A DNA stretch of 64,000 nt from Pseudomonas crudilactis (lineage in GTDB: Bacteria > Pseudomonadota > Gammaproteobacteria > Pseudomonadales > Pseudomonadaceae). This document shows, one piece after another, positions 39,048 to 47,517 of the stretch. The stretch spans positions 1 through 64,000 of the forward strand of contig NZ_WXVV01000005.1 in NCBI RefSeq assembly GCF_013433315.1, in the 5' to 3' direction. Below the pieces are notes generated by a model. It was given only the letters and a program-made list of their open reading frames with translations. It did not search any database and was not told the origin of the DNA. How positions within the stretch are numbered: the first letter of the stretch is position 1; each line of letters begins with the position of its first letter. Position numbers and translations under genes: made by a program.

Positions 39048-39139
39048 ATTCCCCTGTCGTCCCTTTGTCCCCCCACCTGTCCCCCCACTTCATCGTCGGA
39101 TGAGGTCAAATGGCGTTGAACGCCATCGGACAGGGGAAT
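39048..39139. promoter_or_regulatory. Integrase promoter / arm-site region
   Basis: Several elements overlap here. TGTCCCCCCAC occurs at 39066-39076 and 39078-39088, mirroring the left end. ATTCCCCTGTC (39048-39058) and GACAGGGGAAT (39129-39139) form an 11-bp inverted repeat. ATGGCGTTGAACGCCAT (39110-39126) is a perfect odd palindrome. Together they suggest binding sites for integrase and an accessory or repressor protein at the int promoter. Confidence 0.55.
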
Positions 39140-39206
39140 GCCTGAAACCCCCGGAATAGCTAAGCTATCAGGAAGATTCTTGGATGGGATAGGATTATTT
39201 CGGACA

Positions 39207-39226
39207 ATTAAAAAGCCGGCTTGTGG
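39207..39226. repeat. attR core repeat of the island
   Basis: Right copy of the 20-bp repeat (ATTAAAAAGCCGGCTTGTGG). Unlike the left copy it continues into CCGGCTT, restoring a full hairpin. This places the original chromosomal target in a hairpin terminator. Confidence 0.8.
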
Positions 39227-39233
39227 CCGGCTT
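39207..39233 (-). terminator. Hairpin terminator that serves as the island target
   Basis: AAGCCGGC (39213-39220) pairs with GCCGGCTT (39226-39233) around TTGTG, followed on the minus strand by TTTTTAAT. This is a standard intrinsic terminator. It would end minus-strand transcripts coming from the S24 regulator gene. Confidence 0.65.
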
Positions 39234-39543
39234 CTCGGGGACTGGCTTGGCCTATTTTTGGTAAGCCTTGCCAGCCTTCAAAACGTACATCCGGATCTGC
39301 GTCCGGCTGTGGGACTTGGTCAGACGTTGGTCTGCCGCGTCGGGCGCTGTCTGAGCCGCGGGGCGGGTCGATGCGCAAATGTGGGGCGCAGGATACTGAG
39401 TTTTGCTGTGGATTCCCAGTCTGAAGTGCGGTTTAGAGCGACTTCTGCGTCAGAAATCCGGGATTTGTACCGAATGTCCGGGCCGCTTCGTGAGCTGGCT
39501 CGCTCCCACAGGGTTCAGTGCAAACTCGAAAAACTGCATCAAG
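39234..39543. other. 310-bp gap with REP fragment
   Basis: No gene with support. A single partial REP (GGCTCGCTCCCACAGGG) lies at 39495-39511. A minus-strand open stretch runs to the att core but lacks a plausible start. No tRNA-like fold was found. Confidence 0.5.
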
Positions 39544-40290
39544 TCAGAGAAACGGCACCACCGGCCGCCGCTTGCTCACGGTCGACCACCAGAATACCCA
39601 GCCCAATATATGAATTCTTTGCTCCTCGATCTGCGCCGGGCGGAACACTTCGTCCGGGTATTCGGCGCTGTTGTGGCTGCGCAGGCGCAGGCCGTTGCCA
39701 GGCATACGGTGCAGGTATTTGATGCGCAGCATGCCGTCGTGTTCGATGGCATAGATCTCGCCGTCCACCACTTGAGTCAGGCCGCGGTCGATGGCGACGA
39801 TGGAGCCGTCTTCGATGCGTTCGGCCATGCTGTTGCCGATCATGTGCGCACAGATAGCGTCGGCGGGGCGGATTTCCAGTTGATCAAGGGGCGCGCGCAG
39901 CAGCCGGATGGAGAGATCCGTATCCTGAATGACGTGGGTTTTGTCGGAGCCGTTGCTCAGTGGTGTTTCTTTGAAGAAGGCAAGTTCGATGTCGTTGGGA
40001 TGGATGAATCGATAGGCGCCTTGGGGGTCGTGGGCATCAAAGCTGTCGCCATTGCTGGCAGGCTGATTCAGGCTTGGCGCTTCTTTTGTGCCTTCGCCGG
40101 TTTTCAGCCATTCGCTGTTGACGGACAGCAGGCGTGAGACTTCTTCCATGCGATACGCCGGGACGCCCCGGGTGTACCAGTTGTGGACATTTTGGGCTTC
40201 CGTGCCCCAGAACTTTGCGAAACCCGTCGTGGAGATGTTCGCTGCTTCCAGGAGTGCCTTGAATCTTGGACCGCTAGTGTTCTTTCTCAT
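39544..40290 (-). CDS. HTH / S24-peptidase (LexA- or PrtR-like) repressor
   Basis: A 248-residue repressor. The start at 40290 gives an N-terminal helix-turn-helix (NISTTGFAKFWGTEAQNVHN); earlier in-frame codons overlap the ppa terminator and were rejected. The C-terminal half is an S24 protease: MIGNSMAERIEDGS holds the nucleophile Ser, and EHDGMLRIKYLHRMPG the general-base Lys. Proteins of this type repress prophage or pyocin genes and self-cleave when RecA is activated by DNA damage. It lies just outside the island's right repeat and converges with no prophage genes here, so its regulon is unclear. Its transcript probably ends at the hairpin that serves as the island's attachment site. Confidence 0.85.
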   Translation of the reverse strand: MRKNTSGPRFKALLEAANISTTGFAKFWGTEAQNVHNWYTRGVPAYRMEEVSRLLSVNSEWLKTGEGTKEAPSLNQPASNGDSFDAHDPQGAYRFIHPNDIELAFFKETPLSNGSDKTHVIQDTDLSIRLLRAPLDQLEIRPADAICAHMIGNSMAERIEDGSIVAIDRGLTQVVDGEIYAIEHDGMLRIKYLHRMPGNGLRLRSHNSAEYPDEVFRPAQIEEQRIHILGWVFWWSTVSKRRPVVPFL

Positions 40291-40458
40291 AAACACGGAG
40301 TCTACGGCCGTGCCAGAGCGGTTTGAATAAACCGGGCGTTCAAAAACGGACTGAATTTTGCGACGGGATGTAAGACGTTCTTGTGGGAAATTACACAAGA
40401 TAAAACTTTTCTGTAGTCCGTCATAAACACTCTGTTTAAGGCGGCTTTTCCCGAGCAC

Positions 40459-40485
40459 AAAAAACCCCGGATCAACCGGGGTTTT
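40459..40485 (-). terminator. Terminator after ppa
   Basis: AACCCCGG / CCGGGGTT with a 5-nt loop (ATCAA) is followed on the minus strand by a run of six T. It sits 28 bp past the ppa stop and is a strong bidirectional terminator (A tract on one side, TTTT on the other). Confidence 0.9.
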
Positions 40486-40513
40486 CTTCAAGCATCACGC
40501 GTAGCGCAGGTGC

Positions 40514-41041
40514 TTAGCCTTTGTAGGCGGCAACCGACTTGGTGATCGCTTCGCGGGCGGCGTCTGCACCGGCCCAGCCTTCGATCTTGACCCATTTGCC
40601 TTTTTCGAGATCTTTGTAGTTCGCGAAGAAGTGCTCGATCTGCTGGATCAGCAGTGGCGGCAGGTCGGTGTATTCCTTCACGTCGACGTACAGCTGGGAC
40701 AGCTTGTCGTGTGGGACTGCGATGACTTTGGCATCGCCACCGCCGTCGTCGGTCATGTTCAGGATGCCGACTGGACGCGCGCGGATCACCGAGCCTGGAG
40801 CAACCGGGTAAGGGGTCACAACCAGCACGTCGAGGGGATCACCGTCGTCTGCCAGGGTGTTCGGGATGTAACCGTAGTTGGCCGGGTAGAACATTGGGGT
40901 GGCCATGAAACGGTCAACGAACAGGCAATCGCTGTCTTTGTCGATTTCGTATTTGATCGGCGCGTGGTTGGCCGGGATCTCGATCGCGACGTAGATGTCG
41001 TTCGGCAGGTCTTTGCCAGCCGGAATCTTGCTGTAGCTCAT
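40514..41041 (-). CDS. ppa: Inorganic pyrophosphatase
   Basis: A 175-residue cytoplasmic family I pyrophosphatase, hydrolysing PPi to phosphate and driving biosynthetic reactions. The start at 41041 ([20 protein letters not shown]) matches the standard N-terminus. Active-site segments are [15 protein letters not shown], the Tyr-rich [20 protein letters not shown], the signature [10 protein letters not shown] and [13 protein letters not shown]. All metal-binding aspartates are in place. Transcription ends at the hairpin at 40459-40485. Length equals that of the E. coli enzyme. Confidence 0.97.
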   Translation of the reverse strand: MSYSKIPAGKDLPNDIYVAIEIPANHAPIKYEIDKDSDCLFVDRFMATPMFYPANYGYIPNTLADDGDPLDVLVVTPYPVAPGSVIRARPVGILNMTDDGGGDAKVIAVPHDKLSQLYVDVKEYTDLPPLLIQQIEHFFANYKDLEKGKWVKIEGWAGADAAREAITKSVAAYKG

Positions 41042-41153
41042 TGGGCGTTGCCCCCGTAGTTGACCAAAAACACTTGGCCGGATTGACCAAAAAGTGGCGG
41101 CGATTATAGGCATATTCTGCCGTCGACGCCATGTACCGAAAGTCGTGCAGAGC

Positions 41154-41966
41154 TTAGTCGTGCGCCTGATAGACCGGGTCTGTGGCCTGAAGTTGCCGCA
41201 ACCGGCTCAACGGATCCTGACGGTAGAAAAGCTGCAACTGCGCATACACCTGTGGATAAGCCTCATGCAGCAGATCCGGGGCGCTGAAGAAGTATTCGCT
41301 GGTGACCGCAAAGAATTCCGCCGGGTTCTCGGCGGCGTAGGGATCGATGGCGGTTTCGGCGTCCGGGTCATGGTCGAGCTGGCGGTTGAGGTCGTCGTAG
41401 GCGTGTTGCATCACCTCGGCCCAGTCGCTGACGCGCATGTCGGTGTGCAGCGGCGGCAGGCCGTTGGCGTCGCCGTTGAGCATGTCGAGTTTGTGCGCCA
41501 GTTCGTGGATCACGAGGTTATAGCCTTCCCAGCCACCACTGGCCATCACGCCGGGCCAGGCGAGGATGATCGGCCCCTGCTGCCAGGCTTCGCCGCTGTG
41601 CTCGCCGTCCCACTCGTGCTCGACACCGCTGGCGTCACGATGACGTTGCGGGCTGAGAAAGTCGTCGGGGTAGAGCACGATCTCGTGGAAACCCTGATAC
41701 CAATTCAGATCGCCGAGTTGCATCAGCGGCAGTTGCGCCTGGGCCGCGAGCAACAGGCGTTGTTCCTGGTGCAGGTCGACGCCGGGCAGGGCGCTCAGGT
41801 GTTTGTCTTCGAGGAAAAGAACGCAGGCTTCGCGTAGCCACTGGTCTTCGGCAGCGCTGATGCCGTCGAGAAAACTAAGGTGATGGCGCACCCGTTGCCA
41901 CATGTCGTCGGCGATCGGGTGCTTCGCCAGAATGCGCCGGCGACGCCAGGCGCTCAACGACCACAT
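41154..41966 (-). CDS. mtfA: MtfA-like zinc-dependent peptidase
   Basis: A 270-residue protein with the gluzincin motif [14 protein letters not shown] and a downstream Glu ligand in [11 protein letters not shown]. Regions [15 protein letters not shown] and [20 protein letters not shown] are characteristic of MtfA, which in E. coli is an aminopeptidase that binds the Mlc repressor. The start at 41966 begins 4 bp after the dedA stop and gives the family N-terminus [17 protein letters not shown]. It probably shares a transcript with dedA. The Mlc link cannot be assumed in Pseudomonas. Confidence 0.88.
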   Translation of the reverse strand: MWSLSAWRRRRILAKHPIADDMWQRVRHHLSFLDGISAAEDQWLREACVLFLEDKHLSALPGVDLHQEQRLLLAAQAQLPLMQLGDLNWYQGFHEIVLYPDDFLSPQRHRDASGVEHEWDGEHSGEAWQQGPIILAWPGVMASGGWEGYNLVIHELAHKLDMLNGDANGLPPLHTDMRVSDWAEVMQHAYDDLNRQLDHDPDAETAIDPYAAENPAEFFAVTSEYFFSAPDLLHEAYPQVYAQLQLFYRQDPLSRLRQLQATDPVYQAHD

Positions 41967-41970
41967 CGGC

Positions 41971-42621
41971 TTAGTGCGATTGGGCTTTGGTGCCGCCGAA
42001 GCGGCTGCGAACCACACCGATAATCATCGGTACCAGCGACAGCAGAATGATGCCGACGACCAGCAACGACAGGTTTTTCTTGATGAACGGCACGTTGCCG
42101 AAGAAGTAACCCAGCGTCACCAGACCGCCAACCCACAACACCGTACCGAACACGCTGAAACCGAAAAAGCGCGGGTAGGGCATCTTTGCTACACCAGCGA
42201 CGAAGGGTGCAAAGGTGCGGATGATCGGCAGAAAGCGCGCCAGAGTCACGGTTTTGCCACCGTGCTTGTCGTAGAAGTCGTGAGTCTGTTGCAGGTAATC
42301 GCGACGGAAGATTTTCGAGTTCGGGTTGCTGAACAGCTTCTCCCCGGCCGTTCGTCCGATCACGTAGTTGGTGCTGTCGCCGAGTATGGCCGCGAGCATC
42401 AGCAGACCACCCAACAGCACCGGATCCATTCCACCGCCAGCGGCAACGGCACCGGCAATGAACAGCAGCGAATCACCCGGCAGGAATGGCATTACCACCA
42501 GACCGGTTTCACAGAAAATCACCAGAAACAGGATGGCGTAGATCCATGGCCCATAGTTGTTCACCAGCAAATCGAGGTAAACGTCGAGATGCAGGATAAG
42601 GTCGAGCGGGTTGAAATCCAT
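41971..42621 (-). CDS. DedA-family membrane protein
   Basis: A 216-residue inner-membrane protein of the DedA/VTT family, implicated in undecaprenyl-phosphate or phospholipid recycling and membrane homeostasis. Visible signatures are VIFCETGLVVMPFLPGDSLL, GDSTNYVIGRTAGEKLF and the re-entrant FLPIIRTFAPFVAGVAKM segment with the conserved Arg. Four to five hydrophobic segments follow. It lies just upstream of mtfA on the same strand. Confidence 0.93.
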   Translation of the reverse strand: MDFNPLDLILHLDVYLDLLVNNYGPWIYAILFLVIFCETGLVVMPFLPGDSLLFIAGAVAAGGGMDPVLLGGLLMLAAILGDSTNYVIGRTAGEKLFSNPNSKIFRRDYLQQTHDFYDKHGGKTVTLARFLPIIRTFAPFVAGVAKMPYPRFFGFSVFGTVLWVGGLVTLGYFFGNVPFIKKNLSLLVVGIILLSLVPMIIGVVRSRFGGTKAQSH

Positions 42622-42850
42622 GGAGGCACCTGTATGGCGGCCCGACTCGGCAGGCCTGTGCGGATGACTTCGTGTAAGCCTACAGCGGGGTGTAGTTTTT
42701 CTTACAAGCCGGAAAGCTCGGGATTATACGGTCTGAAAGATGAAAAGCGCGTTGCTTTTGTAGCGAGGGATGTCGGGCTGTGAATAATTGTCAGCATGCA
42801 CCCGGCATGTCTGAGGGAGCAGGCTCCCCCATCACACGTTGCGTTTGCAA

Positions 42851-43312
42851 TCAAAGCTCTTCGCTGATCGGCAGCACGTAGTTCTTGAACTCGGTGTCCT
42901 CCTTGAACCCGATGGATTCATAGGTTTTCTGCGCGACTTCATTGTTGCTGCTGGTGGAGACGCGCATGCGCACGGCCTGGGTTTCCTTGGCCATTTTTTT
43001 TGCAGTGCGGATCAGGTTGTCGGCGACCAGTTGGCGGCGGGCGTCTTCGGCGACATAGATGTCGTTGAGGATCCACACGCGTTTGAGTGACAGCGAGGAG
43101 AAGCTCGGATAGAGCTGACAAAAACCCATCAGCTTCTTGTCGTCATCATCGGCCAGGGCCAGATAGATCACCGATTCCTTGCGGCGCAGGCGTTTTTCGA
43201 GGAACGCGCGGGAGGAGTCGGGGTAAGGCAGGGAACCGTAGAACTCGCGATATTTGACGAACAACGGAGTCAGTAAATCCAGATGTTCGAGGGTCGCTTG
43301 AATAATCCGCAT
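42851..43312 (-). CDS. GNAT-family N-acetyltransferase
   Basis: A 153-residue acetyltransferase. RIIQATLEHLDLLTPLFVKY opens the fold, WILNDIYVAEDARRQLVADNL contains the acyl-CoA-binding region (a relaxed form of the Q/RxxGxG/A loop), and NNEVAQKTYESIGFKED is the usual final motif. The ATG at 43312 was chosen over a TTG 18 bp upstream because the core starts there. Substrate unknown. Confidence 0.85.
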   Translation of the reverse strand: MRIIQATLEHLDLLTPLFVKYREFYGSLPYPDSSRAFLEKRLRRKESVIYLALADDDDKKLMGFCQLYPSFSSLSLKRVWILNDIYVAEDARRQLVADNLIRTAKKMAKETQAVRMRVSTSSNNEVAQKTYESIGFKEDTEFKNYVLPISEEL

Positions 43313-43427
43313 GATAGGTCTCGTCTTCAAGTGGCTGTCTTCAACTGCTCTGACGGCGATGGGAAACCCGTGCGGCCGTGCATCGATCCTGCCTGAAACC
43401 TGCGCAGAAACGCAATGCGGAAACGGT

Positions 43428-44261
43428 TCAGGTAGGGGGCGGGCTGAGTAGGAAGTTTCCTTTCATGTCCGCACCGGCGTCCGACTCCAGCGTCTGAACC
43501 TGTGCTTCGTCCTTCAGATTCACGCCCGACAGCTGTCTGCGGCAAGCTTCCCGCATCAAGTACAGCAAGCGGTGCGCCGCCATGCCGTAGCTCAAGCCTT
43601 CTAGCCTTACATTGGAAATGCAGTTGCGGTAGGCGTCGGTCAGGCCGATCTTTGGATTGTAGGTGAAATATAAACCGAGGCTGTCTGGCGAGCTGAGGCC
43701 CGGGCGCTCGCCGATCAGCATTACCAGCATTTTTGCGCCGAGCAACTGGCCGATTTCATCACCGACGGCGACCCGACCCTGTTCCACCAGCACCACAGGG
43801 GCAAGCGACCAACCGTCGGCAGTCATCTGCTCCTCCAGTCGGGTCAGAAACGGCAAGGTATGCCGATGCACCGCCAGCGCCGACAGGCCGTCGGCCACGA
43901 CAATCGCCAGATCGACACCACCGGGGTGCGCCGCAGCGTAGTCACGCAAGGCCTGTGCTGATTCATCGCTGAGTTTGCGGCCCAGATCCGGGCGTTGCAG
44001 ATAGCTGTTGCGATCCACTGCCGCGCTGTGCAGCAACAAGGATTTGCACCCGCGCTCGCTCAGTTGCGCGCTGAGCCCAGCGTGATCGAACGGCAAGTGC
44101 ACGGCATCCCGTGCCTGCGCGTGGGCAAACTGGAAATCCAGTTGTGCGCTGGTCGGCAAACTGGTGCCGGTGCGGCCTAGGGCGATCCGCGCCGGGGTCA
44201 GGCGGCGCAGTTGCAGCCAAGGGTTTTGCAGGTCCACGGGCGGTTTTTCCATGTGACTCAT
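43428..44261 (-). CDS. eutC: Ethanolamine ammonia-lyase small subunit
   Basis: A 277-residue light chain. With EutB it forms the adenosylcobalamin-dependent enzyme that converts ethanolamine to acetaldehyde and ammonia. Key regions are [57 protein letters not shown], and [20 protein letters not shown] with GLYFTYNPK. The ATG at 44261 overlaps the eutB stop as ATGA. In this window there is no microcompartment gene, so ethanolamine is broken down by free cytoplasmic enzymes. Confidence 0.95.
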   Translation of the reverse strand: MSHMEKPPVDLQNPWLQLRRLTPARIALGRTGTSLPTSAQLDFQFAHAQARDAVHLPFDHAGLSAQLSERGCKSLLLHSAAVDRNSYLQRPDLGRKLSDESAQALRDYAAAHPGGVDLAIVVADGLSALAVHRHTLPFLTRLEEQMTADGWSLAPVVLVEQGRVAVGDEIGQLLGAKMLVMLIGERPGLSSPDSLGLYFTYNPKIGLTDAYRNCISNVRLEGLSYGMAAHRLLYLMREACRRQLSGVNLKDEAQVQTLESDAGADMKGNFLLSPPPT

Positions 44262-45652
44262 CCCAGTTGCGCCAGTGCCTGGCGGAAGGCCGGCGGCAAG
44301 TTGTTGCCAAAGCGAACCTTGCCGTCCGCTTGCGTGAAGATGCCCATGTGGGCCAGCCATTGCTCGAACTCCGGCGCCGGTTTCAGGCCCAGGGTCTGCC
44401 GGGCGTAGAGCGCGTCGTGGAACGACGTGGTCTGGTAATTGAGCATGATGTCGTCGGAACCGGGGATGCCCATGATGAAGTTGATCCCGGCGACCCCGAG
44501 CAACGTCAGCAGGGTGTCCATGTCGTCCTGATCGGCTTCGGCGTGGTTGGTGTAGCAGATATCGCAGCCCATCGGCACGCCGAGCAATTTGCCGCAGAAG
44601 TGGTCTTCGAGGCCGGCGCGGATGATCTGTTTGCCGTTGTAGAGATATTCCGGGCCGATAAATCCTACAACCGTGTTCACCAGAAACGGCTTGAAGTGTC
44701 GCGCTACCGCGTAGGCTCGGGTCTCGCAGGTCTGTTGGTCGACGCCGTGGTGGGCGTTGGCCGACAGCGCGCTGCCCTGACCCGTCTCGAAATACATCAG
44801 GTTCTGCCCGAGAGTGCCGCGATTCAGGCTCAGGCCGGCGTCATAGCCTTCCTGCAACACGTTCAGGTTGATGCCGAAACTGGCGTTGGCCGCTTCGGTG
44901 CCGGCAATCGACTGGAACACGAGGTCCAGCGGCACGCCACGATTGATCGCCTCGATAGAGGTGGTGACGTGAGTCAGCACGCAGGCCTGAGTCGGGATGT
45001 CGTAGCGCTGGATGATCGCGTCGAGCATCTCCAGCATCGCGCAGATCGAGGCGATGCTGTCGGTGGCCGGGTTGATGCCGATCATCGCGTCGCCATTGCC
45101 GTAGAGCAGACCGTCGAGAATGCTCGCGGCGATGCCGGATGGCTCGTCGGTCGGGTGATTGGGTTGCAGGCGCGTGGAGAGACGCCCGCGCAGGCCGAGG
45201 GTGCCGCGAAACTTGGTTACCACGCGAATCTTTTGCGCCACCAGCACCAGATCCTGCACGCGCATGATCTTCGATACGGCGGCGACCATTTCCGGGGTCA
45301 GGCCGGGGGCGAGGTTGCGCAGGCTGGTTTCATCGGCGGCGTCGCTGAGCAGCCAGTCGCGGAAACCACCGACGGTAAGGTGGCTGACGACCGCGAAGGC
45401 CTGCTTGTCGTGGGTGTCGATGATCAGTCGGGTGACTTCATCGGACTCATAAGGAATCAGCGCCTCTTGCAGGAAATGCCTGAGCGGGATGTCGGCCAGG
45501 GCCATTTGTGCGGCCACGCGCTCGCCGTCATTGAGCGCGGCGACGCCGGCGAGGAAATCCCCGGAGCGCGCCGGGCTGGCCTTGGCCATGACGTCCTTGA
45601 GGCTGTCGAAGCGATAGGTCTGGGCGCCGACGGAATGGGCGAATGCGGCCAT
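44258..45652 (-). CDS. eutB: Ethanolamine ammonia-lyase large subunit
   Basis: A 464-residue heavy chain, close to the usual length. The start at 45652 follows a GGAGG ribosome binding site. Conserved stretches include [67 protein letters not shown] and [20 protein letters not shown]. It binds the substrate and carries the cobalamin-dependent radical chemistry with EutC. The BtuB-like receptor at 201-2084 could supply the B12, though the two are far apart. The gap to eat upstream (185 bp) contains a REPIN and a stable stem, which may alter relative expression. Confidence 0.96.
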   Translation of the reverse strand: MAAFAHSVGAQTYRFDSLKDVMAKASPARSGDFLAGVAALNDGERVAAQMALADIPLRHFLQEALIPYESDEVTRLIIDTHDKQAFAVVSHLTVGGFRDWLLSDAADETSLRNLAPGLTPEMVAAVSKIMRVQDLVLVAQKIRVVTKFRGTLGLRGRLSTRLQPNHPTDEPSGIAASILDGLLYGNGDAMIGINPATDSIASICAMLEMLDAIIQRYDIPTQACVLTHVTTSIEAINRGVPLDLVFQSIAGTEAANASFGINLNVLQEGYDAGLSLNRGTLGQNLMYFETGQGSALSANAHHGVDQQTCETRAYAVARHFKPFLVNTVVGFIGPEYLYNGKQIIRAGLEDHFCGKLLGVPMGCDICYTNHAEADQDDMDTLLTLLGVAGINFIMGIPGSDDIMLNYQTTSFHDALYARQTLGLKPAPEFEQWLAHMGIFTQADGKVRFGNNLPPAFRQALAQLG

Positions 45653-45691
45653 GGGGCGGTGTCCTCCAGTAATTGCTGCAATCTGCTTTTG

Positions 45692-45778
45692 TGTAGGAGT
45701 GAGCCTGCTCGCGATGCAGGCAACTCGGTGCAACAGTCATACCGCGCTGGTGCCATCGCGAGCAGGCTCACTCCTACA
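45692..45778. repeat. REPIN between eat and eutB
   Basis: Inverted REP units of a variant type (GTAGGAGTGAGCCTGCTCGC) at 45692-45716 and 45754-45778. The core differs from the other REPs in the window (GGAGTGAGCC instead of GGAGCGAGC). It lies inside the eat-eutB gap, on the transcript. Confidence 0.88.
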
Positions 45779-45805
45779 GGGTATTGTGTGCACCTCTATA
45801 TAGCG

Positions 45806-45830
45806 GGCACCGGGTGAAAGGCCCGGTGCC
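45806..45830 (-). other. Stable stem-loop after eat
   Basis: GGCACCGGG / CCCGGTGCC, a perfect 9-bp stem with a 7-nt loop, begins 8 bp after the eat stop. There is no T tract, so it is more likely an mRNA 3' stabiliser or attenuating hairpin between eat and eutBC than a terminator. Confidence 0.5.
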
Positions 45831-45837
45831 GGTGCAA

Positions 45838-47208
45838 CTAGATACCTTCGAGCATAGCGTCTGCCGGCGCTTCGGAGCGTTGCTTGGCGGTCAGCTGGAA
45901 GTACAGATAGCCGGCGGCCATGAATCCGAGGAACACACAACCGATCAGCGTGTTGAACCACGCCATCGCGATCAGGCACACCACCGCCAGAAACAGCGCG
46001 ATGGCCGGCACGATCGGGTAGCCCGGTGCGCGGAAGGTCCGTTCCAGGTTCGGTTCGGTCTTACGCAGCCTGAACAGGCTGAGCATGCTGATGATGTACA
46101 TCACGATCGCGCCGAACACCGACATGGTGATCATCGCGGCGGTCAGGGTCATGCCTTGCAGATTGACCAGCCCGTCGCTGTAAATCGCCGCGATGCCGAT
46201 CACGCCACCGGCCAGAATCGCCCGATGCGGGGTCTGGAAGCGCGACAGTTTGGCCAGGCCTTTCGGCAGATAACCGGCGCGGGCGAGGGCGAAGAACTGA
46301 CGCGAGTAACCGAGGATGATCCCGTGGAAACTCGCCACCAGGCCGAACAGGCCGATCCACACCAGCATGTGCATCCACGTCGAGTTATTGCCGACCACGG
46401 CTTTCATCGCCTGCGGCAGCGGGTCGTTGATGTTCGACAGTTGGCGCCAGTCGCCGACGCCGCCAGCCATGACCATCACACCGATGGCGAGGAACACCAA
46501 GGTCAGAATGCCGCTGACGTAGGCTTTGGGAATTGTCCGTTTCGGGTCTTTGGCTTCTTCGGCGGCCATGGCAGCACCCTCGATGGCGAGGAAGAACCAG
46601 ATCGCAAACGGTATCGCTGCGAAGATCCCGGGGATCGAACCCATGGTGAATTCATTCGAGCCCGACCAGCCGTTGAGCACGAAATTGCTGAAGCTGAAGC
46701 CCGGCGCGACCACGCCCATGAACACCAGCAACTCGGCAACGGCGAGCACGGTGACCACCAGTTCGAAAGTCGCGGCGATGCTGACACCAAGGATGTTCAG
46801 GGTCATGAACACGAAATACGCGCCGACGGCGGCGATCTTCGGATCAAGCTCCGGGTATTGCACATTCAGATAGGCGCCGATGGCCATGGCAATTGCCGGG
46901 GGCGCAAAGACAAATTCGATCAGCGTGGCGATGCCGGCGATCAATCCGCCTTTTTCGCCGAATGCCCGACGGCTGTAGGCAAACGGCCCGCCCGCGTGTG
47001 GGATGGCGGTGGTTAATTCGGTAAAGCTGAAGATGAAGCAGGTGTACATGGTCGCGACCATCAATGCCGTGACCAGAAACCCGAGCGTGCCGGCGGTGCC
47101 CCAGCCGTAACTCCAGCCGAAGTATTCGCCGGAAATCACCAGGCCGACGGCAATGCCCCACAGATGCAGGGTGCCGAGTGTGGGTTTGAGCTGTGTGGTG
47201 GAAGTCAT
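45838..47208 (-). CDS. eat: Ethanolamine permease (APC family)
   Basis: A 456-residue amino acid-polyamine-organocation type transporter with about 12 hydrophobic segments. The start at 47208 follows a GAGAGG site. The N-terminus LKPTLGTLHLWGIAVGLVIS with GEYFGWSYGWGTAGTLGFLV, the helix 3 area AIPHAGGPFAYSRRAFGEKG, and IEGAAMAAEEAKDPKRTIPK match Eat/EutP-type ethanolamine permeases. It imports ethanolamine, the substrate of EutBC encoded just downstream. A sigma-54 promoter match lies 115 bp upstream. Confidence 0.93.
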   Translation of the reverse strand: MTSTTQLKPTLGTLHLWGIAVGLVISGEYFGWSYGWGTAGTLGFLVTALMVATMYTCFIFSFTELTTAIPHAGGPFAYSRRAFGEKGGLIAGIATLIEFVFAPPAIAMAIGAYLNVQYPELDPKIAAVGAYFVFMTLNILGVSIAATFELVVTVLAVAELLVFMGVVAPGFSFSNFVLNGWSGSNEFTMGSIPGIFAAIPFAIWFFLAIEGAAMAAEEAKDPKRTIPKAYVSGILTLVFLAIGVMVMAGGVGDWRQLSNINDPLPQAMKAVVGNNSTWMHMLVWIGLFGLVASFHGIILGYSRQFFALARAGYLPKGLAKLSRFQTPHRAILAGGVIGIAAIYSDGLVNLQGMTLTAAMITMSVFGAIVMYIISMLSLFRLRKTEPNLERTFRAPGYPIVPAIALFLAVVCLIAMAWFNTLIGCVFLGFMAAGYLYFQLTAKQRSEAPADAMLEGI

Positions 47209-47322
47209 AAGTCCTCTCTGTTTTTTATTGTTTGATCTGTTGGACTTTCGGGTGCAGTGGTTGGGTGGATGAGTGCTGTTCACGCAGCGGCAGTTGTCAC
47301 GCAAAACCTGAATGACGGGTAC

Positions 47323-47337
47323 GCAAGGGCCGTGCCA
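47323..47337 (-). promoter_or_regulatory. Sigma-54 promoter of eat-eutBC
   Basis: On the minus strand the sequence reads TGGCACG-GCCC-TTGC, a perfect -24 element (TGGCACG) and -12 element (TTGC) with the correct spacing. It is 115 bp upstream of the eat start. In P. aeruginosa ethanolamine genes are known to require RpoN and EatR, in agreement with this site. Confidence 0.85.
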
Positions 47338-47377
47338 GAGCGGCCAGGTCATTGTGTGTTGTGTCATTGAGGACGCC

Positions 47378-47471
47378 TTCGCGAGCAAGCTCGCTCCCAC
47401 AGTGGATTTGTGGTGAGCCTGTATATATGGGGCGACACAACTCCCCTTGTGGGAGCGAGCCTGCTCGCGAA
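47378..47471. repeat. REPIN upstream of eat
   Basis: Inverted REP units at 47378-47401 and 47448-47471, separated by 46 bp, lie between the exaC stop and the eat promoter. Confidence 0.88.
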
Positions 47472-47517
47472 AGCGGTTGAGCGGGCGACACAGAAGTATC
47501 TGAGTCGCCCGAAGGTT

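Larger units (their letters stand above)
17787..39226. mobile_element. P4-type integrative genomic island carrying defence genes
   Basis: A 21.4-kb element flanked by the 20-bp direct repeat ATTAAAAAGCCGGCTTGTGG at 17787-17806 and 39207-39226. The integrase gene (37815-39044) ends 160 bp from the right repeat. Paired copies of an 11-bp C-tract motif occur near both ends (17866-17888 and 39066-39088) with the same 12-bp period. The contents are defence genes on the left, then RadC-like, DUF932, AlpA-like and inovirus Gp2-like genes. Flanking genes on both sides read as ordinary Pseudomonas chromosome. No tRNA gene was seen at either junction; the target looks like a hairpin terminator instead. 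Confidence 0.85.

Noticed and set aside
39210..39432. A minus-strand open stretch ending at the island's right core
   Set aside because: No ATG or GTG with a ribosome binding site; would only be a fragment. Also checked for a tRNA at this att site and found no T-loop or acceptor fold.
40291..40491. N-terminal extension of the S24 repressor frame
   Set aside because: The extension runs over the strong ppa terminator; the start at 40290 gives the expected HTH N-terminus.
41094..42783. Long plus-strand frames opposite mtfA and dedA
   Set aside because: Shadow frames of two genes with clear catalytic or membrane motifs on the minus strand.
44111..45817. A 568-codon plus-strand frame across eutB
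   Set aside because: It is the mirror of the confirmed eutBC genes, Val/Gly/Arg-rich, with no motif or ribosome binding site.
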